Positions 23,216 to 31,287 are shown, numbered from the stretch's first letter. The stretch is 41,365 bases of DNA from Acidimicrobiales bacterium (GCA_025456085.1 JALOLF010000049.1:1-41365), one strand, 5' to 3'. The notes: generated from the sequence alone by a model not told the origin. Translations and numbers: made by a program.

Positions 23216-24453
23216 ATGGCCAACTACCGCATCTCGCCGATGGACGAGGCTGTCGAGCAGGTCCGCGACGTCGACACGCTCAGCATCCCGCTCGGCCCCG
23301 GCCAGCCGGCATCGTTCATGCATGCCCTCGGCGATCGGGAGTCCTTCGAGGCGTTGACCGTGTCGGGTGCGCTGCTCGTCGACCTGTATGCGCTGTTCAC
23401 CCGTCCGGGCGTGAAGTTCCTGTCGGGCTTCTTCGGCCCGGCCGAGCGCATCTTCCGTGACAGCGGCAGCGACATCGAGTTCATCCCCGCCGACTTCCGC
23501 CGCTTCGGACCCCTGTTGCAGGAGCTCAACCCCCGCGTCGTCACCACCGTCGTGGCACCGCCCGACGACGAGGGCTACATGAGCCTGTCGCTGTACGCCG
23601 GATCGTCGGTCGCCGAGTACCACCGGGCGGGCGCCGACCCGGACCGGCTCCTGGTCGTCGAGATCAACGAGAACTTCCCCTTCACCTACGGCTTCCCGCC
23701 CGACCACCGCCACGCCATCCACGTGGACGAGGCCGACTTCATCGTGCAGGGCGACCGGCAGCCCATCGTGATCGACGACGGCGAGGCCACCGAGGTGGAG
23801 CGCTCCATCGCCGAGCACGCCTCGCAGTACTTCCACGACGGCTCGACGGTGCAGACCGGCATCGGCGCCATCCCGTCCACCATCGCCAAGATCCTGGCCG
23901 AGGGTGACGGCGGCGACTACGGCGTGCACACCGAGATGTTCACCACCGGCCTCATGCACCTGCACCAGGCGGGGAAGGTCTCCAACAAGCACAAGGGCAT
24001 GTACGACGGCGTCTCGGTGTGCACCTTCGCCGCCGGCATGCCCGAGCTGTACGAGTGGCTCGACGGCAACGACGAGGTGCGGTTCCTGCCCGTCGAGATG
24101 ATCAACACCCCCGAGATCATCGCCCGCAACCGCAACATGGTGACCATCAACGGTGCCATCAGCGTCGATCTCTCGGGCCAGGTCGTGGCCGACACCATCG
24201 ACGGCACGCAGTACTCGGGCATCGGACGGCCTCCCGGGGCGGCGAGCTCACGTCGCGCATCGTGCCCAAGTTCGCCGCCGGGACCATCGTGACCACGCCC
24301 CGCCACCAGGTCGACGTGATCATCACCGAGTACGGGGCGGCCGAGCTGCGCGGCAAGACCATCCGTGAGCGCGCCCAGGCCCTGGCCGAGATCGCACACC
24401 CCGATTTTCGGGACGAGATGCGCGAGATGGCCGCCCGCTGGCCCGTCGATTGA
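23216..24453 (+). pseudogene. Acetyl-CoA hydrolase / 4-hydroxybutyrate CoA-transferase, frame broken by deletion
   Basis: From ATG 23216 (SD GGGGGAA) the frame encodes a class I CoA-transferase: 'FLSGFFGPAERIFRD', 'TVVAPPDDEGYMSLSLYAGS', 'VQTGIGAIPSTIAKIL', 'VHTEMFTTGLMHLHQAGKVS' and 'RNRNMVTINGAISVDLSGQV' up to 'GTQYSGIG'. There the frame turns to nonsense and stops at 24292. The family sequence resumes in another frame at about 24240 as 'GELTSRIVPKFAAGTIVTT' and ends at 24453. About 25-30 residues that normally carry the conserved Gly-rich 'GG-x-DF-x-x-GA' loop are missing. The frame therefore suffered a deletion not divisible by three near 24228. Either a recent pseudogene or an assembly or sequencing error. 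Confidence 0.82.
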
Positions 24454-24464
24454 CCGTTTCGGCT

Positions 24465-24512
24465 CGACGAGGGCGTCGTTCTTCCCCCACAGGGGGTGAA
24501 ACGGCGCCCTCG
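24465..24512. repeat. REP-like hairpin, family 1 copy 2 (likely also a bidirectional terminator)
   Basis: Left arm CGACGAGGGCGTCGTT is shared exactly with copy 1 at 13479. The right arm AAACGGCGCCCTCGT pairs with it, and the centre is a CCCCC-ACA-GGGGG stem. It lies between two convergent genes (stops at 24453 and 24526), so here it could stop transcription both ways. Confidence 0.75.
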
Positions 24513-24525
24513 TGCGCGGCTGCCC

Positions 24526-25446
24526 TCATTGAGCTGCCACGTCGCCCACAGCGAGGATCATCTCGAGCACGTAGCGTGGCCGTTCGGTGAGGTCTTGCCA
24601 CGTGAACCGCAGCACGCGGTAGCCGTGTGCGGCCGCGAGGTTGTCGCGTTCCCGATCTCGCTGGAAGTCCTGGTCCCGGGTGTGCCACCGACGGCCGTCC
24701 GCTTCGATGATGAGGCGCCAGGACGGGATGAGGACGTCGACCCGCCGGCGACTCTCGGACTCCCACGGCAGGGGCGCCTGGGCGACCCACGGTGGGACGC
24801 GTTCGTCCGCAAGGATCTCGTGCAGCAGGGCCTCGAGCTCGCTCTCGGGGATGGCCTGGCCGGCGCGGCGGGCCTCGATCAGCCGGCGCATGGTGGCGAC
24901 CCCTCTGTCGCGCCGAGGGGCGACAGCGTCGAGCCGGCGTTCGAGCAGGCGCAGCGTGACGCGTCGGCTGGCAAGCGCCTCGTCGAGCGCACGGACGAGC
25001 GCGGCGGTGGGGACCGGGTGGGCGGCGAGGTCGAACAGCGTCCGTACGATCGGCGTGACCGGGATGCCGTCGACCTCGGTGCGCTCGATCCACGAGGAGC
25101 GCCTGACTGCGGCGAGGTGGCTCCGTGTGCCGGTGCCACGGGGGATGGTGAGGTGCGGTTCGCAGGGGTGGAAGCCCGGGAGCGTGTGGAGCGCGGCCGC
25201 AGCGGGGCCCGACACGACCGCGTCGCGCTCACCCACGACGGCGGCCATGAGTTGGCGGGGCCAGGTGTCGGGGTGGCCGGCGAGTCCGTACACCGCGGTG
25301 TCGAGCCGAACCCAGCGGCCCTGACGGAGGCGCACCTCGATCAGCTTGGGGGTCGCTCCGGCGTCGAGCGCCTGGCGGCGGCTGAACACGCCGTGCTGGT
25401 GGCTGGCGACGGAGGCGATCCGTTGGTCGGCCTCGTGGGTGGCCAT
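24526..25446 (-). CDS. AbiEi-type antitoxin domain / DUF559 endonuclease-like protein
   Basis: 306 residues. The N-terminus ('ADQRIASVASHQHGVFSRRQ' then 'WVRLDTAVYGLAGHP') is the winged-helix AbiEi antitoxin N-terminal domain. The C-terminus ('RRVDVLIPSWRLIIEADGRR' followed by 'WHTRDQDFQRDRERDNLA' and 'LRFTWQDL') is the DUF559 PD-(D/E)xK-like fold. This domain pair is common in actinobacteria, usually without an AbiEii toxin, and none is seen here. ATG 25446 has AGGAG 7 nt upstream. Whether it cuts DNA or only regulates is unknown. Confidence 0.8.
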   Translation of the reverse strand: MATHEADQRIASVASHQHGVFSRRQALDAGATPKLIEVRLRQGRWVRLDTAVYGLAGHPDTWPRQLMAAVVGERDAVVSGPAAAALHTLPGFHPCEPHLTIPRGTGTRSHLAAVRRSSWIERTEVDGIPVTPIVRTLFDLAAHPVPTAALVRALDEALASRRVTLRLLERRLDAVAPRRDRGVATMRRLIEARRAGQAIPESELEALLHEILADERVPPWVAQAPLPWESESRRRVDVLIPSWRLIIEADGRRWHTRDQDFQRDRERDNLAAAHGYRVLRFTWQDLTERPRYVLEMILAVGDVAAQ

Positions 25447-25634
25447 CGGCGGGCTCCTGGTCGTGGGGACGGGGAGGCCGCGGGGCGGCGAGGCACGGGT
25501 GCGACCGGCAGTCTGTCGCCGTGGGCGGTCGAGGTCCAGGGAGGCGTCGCCCGGGGTGGTCGGGCTCTGCGACAGTGGGGGCCTTGCTCGCGAAGCGAGG
25601 GACGGCTCGCCGCCGCCGGTGGGGAAGGGGTCAT
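25447..25634. other. Divergent intergenic region
   Basis: 188 bp between AbiEi and TrmH genes. GC-rich; no gene, repeat or confident promoter was seen. Confidence 0.4.
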
Positions 25635-26468
25635 GTGGAGGAGCAGGTTGCGCGGGAACCGGACAGAGGCGGCGCCGCCGGTGCGGGCCCCCGTCGCGAC
25701 ACGGAGATCGGTGGCGCCGGTGGCTCGGAGGCGGGAGGTGGCGCGGACGCGAGGACGGGCGAGGCCCCGGGCGCAGGGGCGCGTGTCGGCGTCGGTGCGG
25801 AACCAGGCGGGCGGGTCGGCGCCGGGACCGACCCGGAGGTCGGGGTGGGGCCGCACCCGCAGCCGTGGCCCGACGACCCGCGCCTCGATCCCGAACTGCT
25901 GGCGGGCGGGGATCGCCGCAACGTGGCCGACCGCTACCGCTACTGGCGCAACGAGGCCATCGTGGCCGAGCTCGACTCCCGGCGGCACCCGTTCCACGTG
26001 GCCATCGAGAACTGGCAGCACGACCTCAACATCGGCAACGTCGTGCGCACCGCCAACGCCTTCCTGGCCGCGGAGGTGCACATCGTGGGGAGGAAGCGCT
26101 GGAACCGGCGCGGTGCGATGGTGACCGACCGCTACCAGCACGTCCGACACCACCCGTGCGTCGCCGATCTCGTGGCGTGGGCCGCGTCGGCGGGGCCCGG
26201 CGGCGAGGCGCTGCCGCTGATCGGCATCGACATCCTCCCCGGCGCGGTGCCGCTCGAGCGGACCGACCTGCCCGAGCGCTGCGTGCTGGTGTTCGGGCAG
26301 GAGGGCCCGGGCCTGTCGCACGACATGCGGGAGGCGGTGGAGCGGGTGTGCTCGATCGCGCAGTACGGCTCGACCCGGTCGCTCAACGCCGCCGTGGCCG
26401 CCGGGATCGCCATGCACACCTGGATCTGCCAGCACGCGGGCCCGCCGCCGGTGCCGCCGGTTGCCTGA
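25635..26468 (+). CDS. TrmH/SpoU-family RNA 2'-O-methyltransferase
   Basis: 277 residues from GTG 25635 (preceded by a G-rich GGGGAAGGGG). The first ~80 residues are Gly/Ala/Arg-rich and look disordered. The SPOUT domain has all three motifs: 'NIGNVVRTANAFLA', 'RCVLVFGQEGPGLS', and 'CSIAQYGSTRSLNAAVAAGI', which form the trefoil-knot SAM site. It should methylate a ribose in tRNA or rRNA; the exact site cannot be told. The next gene starts 46 bp downstream with its own promoter. Confidence 0.85.
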   Translation: MEEQVAREPDRGGAAGAGPRRDTEIGGAGGSEAGGGADARTGEAPGAGARVGVGAEPGGRVGAGTDPEVGVGPHPQPWPDDPRLDPELLAGGDRRNVADRYRYWRNEAIVAELDSRRHPFHVAIENWQHDLNIGNVVRTANAFLAAEVHIVGRKRWNRRGAMVTDRYQHVRHHPCVADLVAWAASAGPGGEALPLIGIDILPGAVPLERTDLPERCVLVFGQEGPGLSHDMREAVERVCSIAQYGSTRSLNAAVAAGIAMHTWICQHAGPPPVPPVA

Positions 26469-26485
26469 GCGCGACCCCCGGTCGC

Positions 26486-26510
26486 TACGGTGACGGCGGT
26501 GGACGAGGAG
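26486..26510 (+). promoter_or_regulatory. -10 element and SD for the UbiB-like kinase gene
   Basis: TACGGT (26486-26491) predicts a start near 26498, and GAGGAG (26505-26510) sits 4 nt before GTG 26515, so this mRNA has a very short leader with an SD. Confidence 0.4.
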
Positions 26511-26514
26511 GCGC

Positions 26515-27984
26515 GTGGTGGATGAGGCCGGGCTGGACCCCGAGCACCTCGTGGCGCCCCGGGTCTTCCCCCGGCGCTTCCCCGACACGACCGGGCGACA
26601 GCTGCGGGCCCGGGCGTGGCAGATCGGCCGGGTCACCACCCGGCACTTCGCGCCGCTCGCCTACCGGGCCGCCCGCCACCAGGCCATCCCCGAGAACGCC
26701 TTCGCCCGCCCGCTGCGGCTCACCTTCGAGGAGCTGGGCACGACGTTCATGAAGTTCGGCCAGCTCGTCGGCTCGGCGCCCGGGGTCTTCGGCGAGGAGG
26801 TGGCGAACGAGTTCCGGTCCTGCCTCGACACCGGCCCGGCGGTGTCCTTCGAGCAGGTGCGCCACGTCATCGAGGACGACCTGGGCCGCTACCTCGAGGA
26901 CTGCTTCGCGCACGTCGACCCCGAGCCCATCGGGCGGGCCTCCATCGCCGTGGTCCACCGGGCCACCACCCACGACGGCCGGGACGTGGCGGTGAAGGTG
27001 CTGCGGCCCGGGATCGAGCGTCGGGTGGCCATCGACCTCGACCTGCTCGAGCCGCTGCTCGACTTCGTGGCCCGCCAGACGGGGGAGCAGATAGCCGGCT
27101 CACTGTTGCAGATGTTCGACGGGTTCCGGGCGCAGATGGGTGAGGAGCTCGACCTGCGCAACGAGGCCCGGGCCATGGCCCACTACCGGGTGCTGCTGTC
27201 GCTGGTGGACCTGCCCCTGGTGACGGTGCCCGAGCCGCTCCCCGAGCTGTCGGGCAGCCGGGTGCTGACCATGGAGTTCATCGACGGCGTGCCGGTGGAC
27301 GACCTGTCGACCATCGCCGACTTCGGCCACGACCCCCGGCCGGTGGTGCAGCAGGTGGTGCAGGCGTTCCTCATGACGGCGATCCGGTGGGGGAACTTCC
27401 ACGGCGACGTCCACGCCGGGAACCTGCTGTTCATGCCCGACGGGCGCATCGGCGTCATCGACTGGGGCATCGTCGGGCGCCTCGATCCCCAGACCCACCA
27501 CTTCTTCCGGCGCATGATCGCCGCCGCCCTGGGCGACGACTCGGCGTGGGTCGACATCGCCGCCCACATCACCCGCACCTACGGGCCCGCCATCCGGGAG
27601 GGCCTGGGCATGGACGACGACCAGCTCGTGCACTTCGTGCGCTCGGTGATGGAGCCCGTGCTGACCCGGCCCTTCGGTGACGTGAGCCTGGCCGAGATGA
27701 TGCAGGCCCCCCAGCAGCAGGTGGCCAAGGCGAGGGGGTTGGAGGCGCAGCGGCTGTCGGTGGGCGCGATCGTCAAGCGGTTCCGGGAGCAGCGCCGCCT
27801 GCGGGCCATGGTGGAGGACCACGGTGGCGTCGCGTCGGAGTTCGACCGGGGCACGTTCCTGCTCACCAAGCAGCTCATGTACTTCGAGCGCTACGGGAAG
27901 ATGTACCTGTCGGACGTGTCGCTGTTCCACGACCGGGAGTTCTTCGCCGTGCTGCTCGAGGAGCAGGGCACCGACCACGGGTGA
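26515..27984 (+). CDS. ABC1/UbiB (AarF/COQ8)-family atypical kinase
   Basis: 489 residues. The family-defining KxGQ motif appears as 'FMKFGQLVGSAPG'; the A-rich loop is 'GRASIAVVHRA' (the usual Q of 'QVH' is V); the ATP-binding lysine is in 'DVAVKVLRPGI'; and the catalytic loop 'FHGDVHAGNLLFM' precedes the metal site 'IDWGIVGRLD'. Such proteins support quinone or lipid metabolism with ATPase rather than ordinary kinase activity. No C-terminal membrane helices are evident. The GTG at 26515 is preferred over the adjacent GTG at 26518 by spacing to the SD. Confidence 0.87.
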   Translation: MVDEAGLDPEHLVAPRVFPRRFPDTTGRQLRARAWQIGRVTTRHFAPLAYRAARHQAIPENAFARPLRLTFEELGTTFMKFGQLVGSAPGVFGEEVANEFRSCLDTGPAVSFEQVRHVIEDDLGRYLEDCFAHVDPEPIGRASIAVVHRATTHDGRDVAVKVLRPGIERRVAIDLDLLEPLLDFVARQTGEQIAGSLLQMFDGFRAQMGEELDLRNEARAMAHYRVLLSLVDLPLVTVPEPLPELSGSRVLTMEFIDGVPVDDLSTIADFGHDPRPVVQQVVQAFLMTAIRWGNFHGDVHAGNLLFMPDGRIGVIDWGIVGRLDPQTHHFFRRMIAAALGDDSAWVDIAAHITRTYGPAIREGLGMDDDQLVHFVRSVMEPVLTRPFGDVSLAEMMQAPQQQVAKARGLEAQRLSVGAIVKRFREQRRLRAMVEDHGGVASEFDRGTFLLTKQLMYFERYGKMYLSDVSLFHDREFFAVLLEEQGTDHG

Positions 27985-28003
27985 GCTCGGAGCGTTGCCG
28001 GGG

Positions 28004-28016
28004 CGGCCGTCGGCCG
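28004..28016. terminator. Possible weak hairpin between convergent genes
   Basis: CGGCC-GTC-GGCCG lies in the 57-bp gap between the convergent UbiB-like and kinase genes. Short stem, no T-run. Confidence 0.3.
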
Positions 28017-28041
28017 GTGCCGGCTGCCGGGGAGTGTGGGC

Positions 28042-29067
28042 TCAGCGGCGGGTGGTGCGACGTCCGGTGGTCGTGGGCGGCGGGGGCGCCGAGGAGCTGA
28101 CGTGGCGGGCCCAGGCGATGTGGTCGCGGAACGCGGCGGCCGAGGGGCGCCACGACTCGTGCTTGGCCAGACCCATGGCCAGCACCTGCTCGACGTGCGG
28201 CGGCACGCCCCACGGCGCCAGCGGAGGAGGCGGGCTGGACACGATGCGGCCGGCCACCGCCGCCTGCTCGAGGTCGATGCCGAACGGGGGGCTGCCGGTG
28301 ATCGCTGTGTAGAGGGTCGCGGCCAGGCTCCACACGTCGGAGGCCTCGCCGGCCGTCCCGCCCTGGAGCACCTCGGGGGAGGCGTAGGGCAGCGACCCGA
28401 TGAACCCCTCGACGGTCGTCGTGGGCACGCCCATGTGGCGGCTGATGCCGAAGTCGGCCAGCACCGGCCGTCCGTCCTCGGCCAGCAGCACGTTCGACGG
28501 CTTGACGTCACGGTGGAGGACCCCGGTGGCGTGCACCGTCGCCAGGGCGTCGGCCAGGGCCTGTCCGATGCCGAGCACGTGGAGCCAGGGCATGCGTCCG
28601 TGCCGCTGGAGGCGCTCGGTGAGCGAGCCGCCGGGCAGGAACTCCATGACCAGGTACGGCTGCAGCTCCGCCGTCAGCCCCGCGTCGTAGACGGTCACGA
28701 TGTGGCGGTGCGCGCCCAGGCGGCCGAGCACCTGGCACTCGTGCCAGAACCGGCGGGTGGCCTGCGGATCCGAGGCGACCCGACCCACGATCTTCACCGC
28801 CACGAGGCGCTGGAGGTAGCGCTGGTGGGCCCGGTAGACGCGGGCGTAGCCGCCGCGACCGATCTCCACGGCGCCGTCGAGGCCCGGGATGCCGAGCTCC
28901 ACGGTGGGTGGCTGGCCCGGGGTGGCCGGATTGGCGGTGGCGGTGGTGGCCACGACTGGCATGGCCACCACGGGCGCCGCCGGCGTCAGGCCGGTGGGCG
29001 CGGCCGGGCCGGGCGTGCCCTCGACGGGGCTCGGCGCCGGCGGAACCTGGAGCATGGTCACGGCCAC
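28042..29067 (-). CDS. Soluble Hanks-type Ser/Thr protein kinase
   Basis: 341 residues. After about 65 Pro/Ala/Thr-rich residues comes a complete kinase domain: glycine loop 'IGRGGYARVYRA', lysine in 'RLVAVKIVG', catalytic loop 'VLHRDVKPSNVLLAED', 'LADFGISR', and 'GSLPYASPEV'. Active-site residues are intact. There is no membrane segment or PASTA domain, so it is cytosolic and shorter than PknB. GTG 29067 has GAGGAGG about 6 nt upstream. It is divergent from the rhodanese gene, whose promoter lies in the shared 243-bp gap. Substrates unknown. Confidence 0.9.
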   Translation of the reverse strand: MAVTMLQVPPAPSPVEGTPGPAAPTGLTPAAPVVAMPVVATTATANPATPGQPPTVELGIPGLDGAVEIGRGGYARVYRAHQRYLQRLVAVKIVGRVASDPQATRRFWHECQVLGRLGAHRHIVTVYDAGLTAELQPYLVMEFLPGGSLTERLQRHGRMPWLHVLGIGQALADALATVHATGVLHRDVKPSNVLLAEDGRPVLADFGISRHMGVPTTTVEGFIGSLPYASPEVLQGGTAGEASDVWSLAATLYTAITGSPPFGIDLEQAAVAGRIVSSPPPPLAPWGVPPHVEQVLAMGLAKHESWRPSAAAFRDHIAWARHVSSSAPPPPTTTGRRTTRR

Positions 29068-29241
29068 ATCTTCCTCCTCGACGGTGAGAGCGCGGCCGCG
29101 GGCCGAAGGTTCCCGGAAGATCCGCCGGGACGTGCGTGGCCCGCAGCGTCGCCGGGGTGGGGGAGTCGCCGCCGATCGGCGTCGAGCGGCAGCCTGGAGT
29201 GGGCCTCCGTGCGACCGCGGTGCCCGTGCTGTCGCCCGGTG

Positions 29242-29259
29242 TACCCCAGGGGGTATCCT
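29242..29259 (+). promoter_or_regulatory. CsoR/CstR-like operator overlapping the rhodanese promoter
   Basis: TACCCCAGGGGGTA (29242-29255) is an inverted repeat TACCCC/GGGGTA with a 2-bp centre, like operators of CsoR-family repressors (copper-sensing CsoR, persulfide-sensing CstR). It overlaps the -10 TATCCT (29254-29259). CstR commonly controls rhodaneses, the gene type found here. No CsoR-family gene is in the window. Confidence 0.6.
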
Positions 29260-29310
29260 GTCGGGGAACGCCGCACAACCGCGGACCCGCCCGAGCCCGG
29301 AGGCCGTCCC

Positions 29311-29784
29311 ATGTCCCGCACCGTCCGTCGTGCCGCCGCCGGCCTCGCCGCCGTCCTGGCCCTGACCGCTCCCCTCGCTGCCTGCAGCGACGACGCCGAC
29401 GAGACCGCCGGTGCCGGTGAGGCGTCCTCGTCGTCAGCGGCGGCGGGCGACTCGTCCGGTGCCACGGTCGAGCTCCTGAGCCCGGCCGACGGCCAGACCC
29501 TGCTCGCCGAGCAACCCGACGCCGTGGTGCTCGACGTGCGCACGCCCGAGGAGTTCGCCAGCGGTCACCTGCCCGAAGCGGTCAACATCGACGTCGAGGG
29601 CGGGAACTTCGAGGCGCAGGTCGGCGAGCTCGACAAGGACGCCACCTACGTCGTGTACTGCCGCACCGGGCGCAGGTCGGCGCTGGCTGCGCAGACCATG
29701 GCGGGCATGGGCTTCACCAGTCTCTACGACCTCGGTGGCATCCAGGAGTGGCAGGCCGCCGGGGGCGAGGTCGTCACCGACTGA
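29311..29784 (+). CDS. Rhodanese-domain lipoprotein
   Basis: 157 residues. Signal peptide with lipobox 'LTAPLAACSDD', a Ser/Ala/Gly linker, then one rhodanese domain from about residue 55: 'DAVVLDVRTPEEFASGHLPE', 'AVNIDVEG', the active-site loop 'VYCRTGRRSALAA' with catalytic Cys, and 'GGIQEWQAAGG'. It should carry persulfide sulfur outside the membrane, fitting a sulfide or persulfide response. GGAGG lies 10 nt before ATG 29311. The promoter overlaps a CsoR/CstR-like operator. Confidence 0.88.
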   Translation: MSRTVRRAAAGLAAVLALTAPLAACSDDADETAGAGEASSSSAAAGDSSGATVELLSPADGQTLLAEQPDAVVLDVRTPEEFASGHLPEAVNIDVEGGNFEAQVGELDKDATYVVYCRTGRRSALAAQTMAGMGFTSLYDLGGIQEWQAAGGEVVTD

Positions 29785-29785
29785 G

Positions 29786-29831
29786 TTGACCCGTTCTTGA
29801 CCTTTCCTTGACCGGTGCTGCGGTCTACGCT
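29786..29831 (+). promoter_or_regulatory. Three TTGACC direct repeats at exact 11-bp spacing
   Basis: TTGACC occurs at 29786, 29797 and 29808, then TACGCT (29826-29831) as a probable -10. The 11-bp period resembles tandem sites of PhoB/PhoP-type response regulators. None of the three is 17 bp from the -10, so they are more likely activator sites than alternative -35 boxes. Confidence 0.5.
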
Positions 29832-29874
29832 CCCGGGTGGTCGGACCACCACGTCATCGGGAGGCAGGACAGCC

Positions 29875-30174
29875 ATGCTGCGGCGCAAGCGGACGGTTTC
29901 GACGGGTCCCTCGCCGGAGGAGATCGAGATGGCCCAACGGGTGCGGGCCCGCGGCGGACAGGTCGTGCTGGGTGGACCGTGCCGATGCCCCGAGTGCCCG
30001 TCCTGGGGGCTCGTCGACCACGTGGACCTGGTCGAGACCTCGGCCACGTACTTCTGCCCCGACTGCAAGACCATGTGGCGTCTGACCCGGGCCGCGCTGG
30101 ACGCCACGGCTCCTGCCGCGCCGTCCACCGCCGAGCCGGCCGCCGAGCCCTCCCGCGCCTCCGTCGACGCCTGA
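29875..30174 (+). CDS. Small zinc-ribbon-like protein
   Basis: 99 residues. Two metal-binding knuckles are visible, 'GPCRCPECPSWG' and 'YFCPDCKTMWRL', about 30 residues apart, typical of a zinc ribbon. The N-terminus is basic ('LRRKRTV') and the C-terminus is an Ala/Pro/Ser tail that is likely disordered. ATG 29875 has GGGAGG 10 nt upstream, so the longer in-frame start at 29815 is rejected. It may bind nucleic acid or a protein partner; no family name is certain. Confidence 0.7.
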   Translation: MLRRKRTVSTGPSPEEIEMAQRVRARGGQVVLGGPCRCPECPSWGLVDHVDLVETSATYFCPDCKTMWRLTRAALDATAPAAPSTAEPAAEPSRASVDA

Positions 30175-30206
30175 GCGCCGCACCCCCCTCGCTGCACCCC
30201 CCGCTG

Positions 30207-30265
30207 CACCCGAAATCGGGTCCTCCGACGTCGGTCTCCGGGTTCCAGACGCGCGATTTCGGGTG
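30207..30265 (+). repeat. MITE-like 59-bp element, copy A
   Basis: It begins CACCCGAAATCG and ends with the exact inverted repeat CGATTTCGGGTG. Copy B at 33912-33970 has the same length and opposite orientation, with 49 of 59 bases identical. Confidence 0.75.
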
Positions 30266-30307
30266 GCGAGGCCGGAGCGAGGCCGTCACGGCCGGTGGGG
30301 ATCGCCG

Positions 30308-30313
30308 TAGCCT
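30308..30313 (+). promoter_or_regulatory. -10 element (TAGCCT), leaderless
   Basis: TAGCCT ends 8 nt before ATG 30322. Confidence 0.5.
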
Positions 30314-30321
30314 CGACGGGT

Positions 30322-31224
30322 ATGGCCCGACCCGACCAACGCCATCCCGACAACGTCGAGGGTGACTGGTTCGTCGACACCCGGTGCATCGAGTGCGACG
30401 CCGCCCGCCACTACGCCCCCGGGCTGATCGGGTCGCGCCACGGCCTGTCGGTGGTGCAGCGTCAGCCCGAGACCGCCGAGGAGGACGCGGCCATGTGGCG
30501 GGCGGCGCTGTGCTGTCCCACCCAGTCCATCGGCACGATCTCGCGGCGGCGGGCACCCGAGGGCGTCTTCCCCTGGGAGCTCGCCGACGGCATCCACCTG
30601 TGCGGCTACAACGACCCGTCGTCCTACGGCGCCCACTCGTACCTCGCGGTGCGGCCGGAGGGGAACCTGCTCGTCGACTCGCCCCGCTTCACCCGCCGCC
30701 TCGCCGAGCCCGTCGACGCGCTGGGTGGTGTCGACCACGTGCTGCTCACGCACCGTGACGACGTGGCCGATGCCGAACGGTGGGCCGAGCGCTACGGCGC
30801 CCGGGTGTGGATCCACGCCGAGGAGCGCTCTGCGGCGCCGTTCGCCACCGATCTCGTGGAGGGCGACGAGCCGGTGGAGGTGCGGCCGGGGCTGCGCATC
30901 GTGCCGGCACCGGGCCACACCCGGGGCCACGTGGTGTTCCACCTCGAGGACCGGTACCTGTTCACCGGGGACACGCTGCACTGGAACCACCGCCGTGGCG
31001 AGCTCGACGTGTTCCCGAACCAGACGTGGTACTCGTGGGAGGTGCTCACGGCCACCATGGCCCGCCTCGGCGAGCTGCGCGTGGACTGGGTCCTGCCGGG
31101 CCACGGCAAGTGGGGCCGCGTCGGGGCGCAGGCCTACCGGGAGCAGCTGGCCAGCCTGGCCACGGGCATGGCAGCGCTGGGCCGGGCCGGTTGGGCGGCC
31201 CGGCCGAACACGTCGTTCGCCTGA
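30322..31224 (+). CDS. Ferredoxin-like / metallo-beta-lactamase fold protein
   Basis: 300 residues. The N-terminal ~75 residues resemble a single-cluster ferredoxin ('DTRCIECDAARHYAPGLI' ... 'AALCCPTQSIGTI'), and the rest is an MBL-fold domain with 'LLTHRDDVADAERW', 'PAPGHTRGHVVFHLED', 'LFTGDTLHW' and 'LPGHGKWGRV'. In related proteins the cluster motif is C-x-x-C-x-x-C; here the third Cys is Ala (C22-I-E-C25-D-A-A), and there is an extra Cys beside the usual one (CCP). The MBL metal site has the variant H-x-D-D form. ATG 30322 is fixed by the leaderless -10. Function unknown, possibly a redox-linked hydrolase. It is followed by the fusion gene. Confidence 0.82.
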   Translation: MARPDQRHPDNVEGDWFVDTRCIECDAARHYAPGLIGSRHGLSVVQRQPETAEEDAAMWRAALCCPTQSIGTISRRRAPEGVFPWELADGIHLCGYNDPSSYGAHSYLAVRPEGNLLVDSPRFTRRLAEPVDALGGVDHVLLTHRDDVADAERWAERYGARVWIHAEERSAAPFATDLVEGDEPVEVRPGLRIVPAPGHTRGHVVFHLEDRYLFTGDTLHWNHRRGELDVFPNQTWYSWEVLTATMARLGELRVDWVLPGHGKWGRVGAQAYREQLASLATGMAALGRAGWAARPNTSFA

Positions 31225-31287
31225 TCCCGGAGCGGTCGCCGCGTGCGGACTCGCCCCCTCGCCCTCAGGTCCGGCGCCGAGGGGCCG

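Noticed and set aside
23084-23992. Minus-strand extension of the propeller-like gene to 23992
   Set aside because: It runs antisense through the CoA-transferase gene; only the part from about 23194 downward looks like coding sequence.
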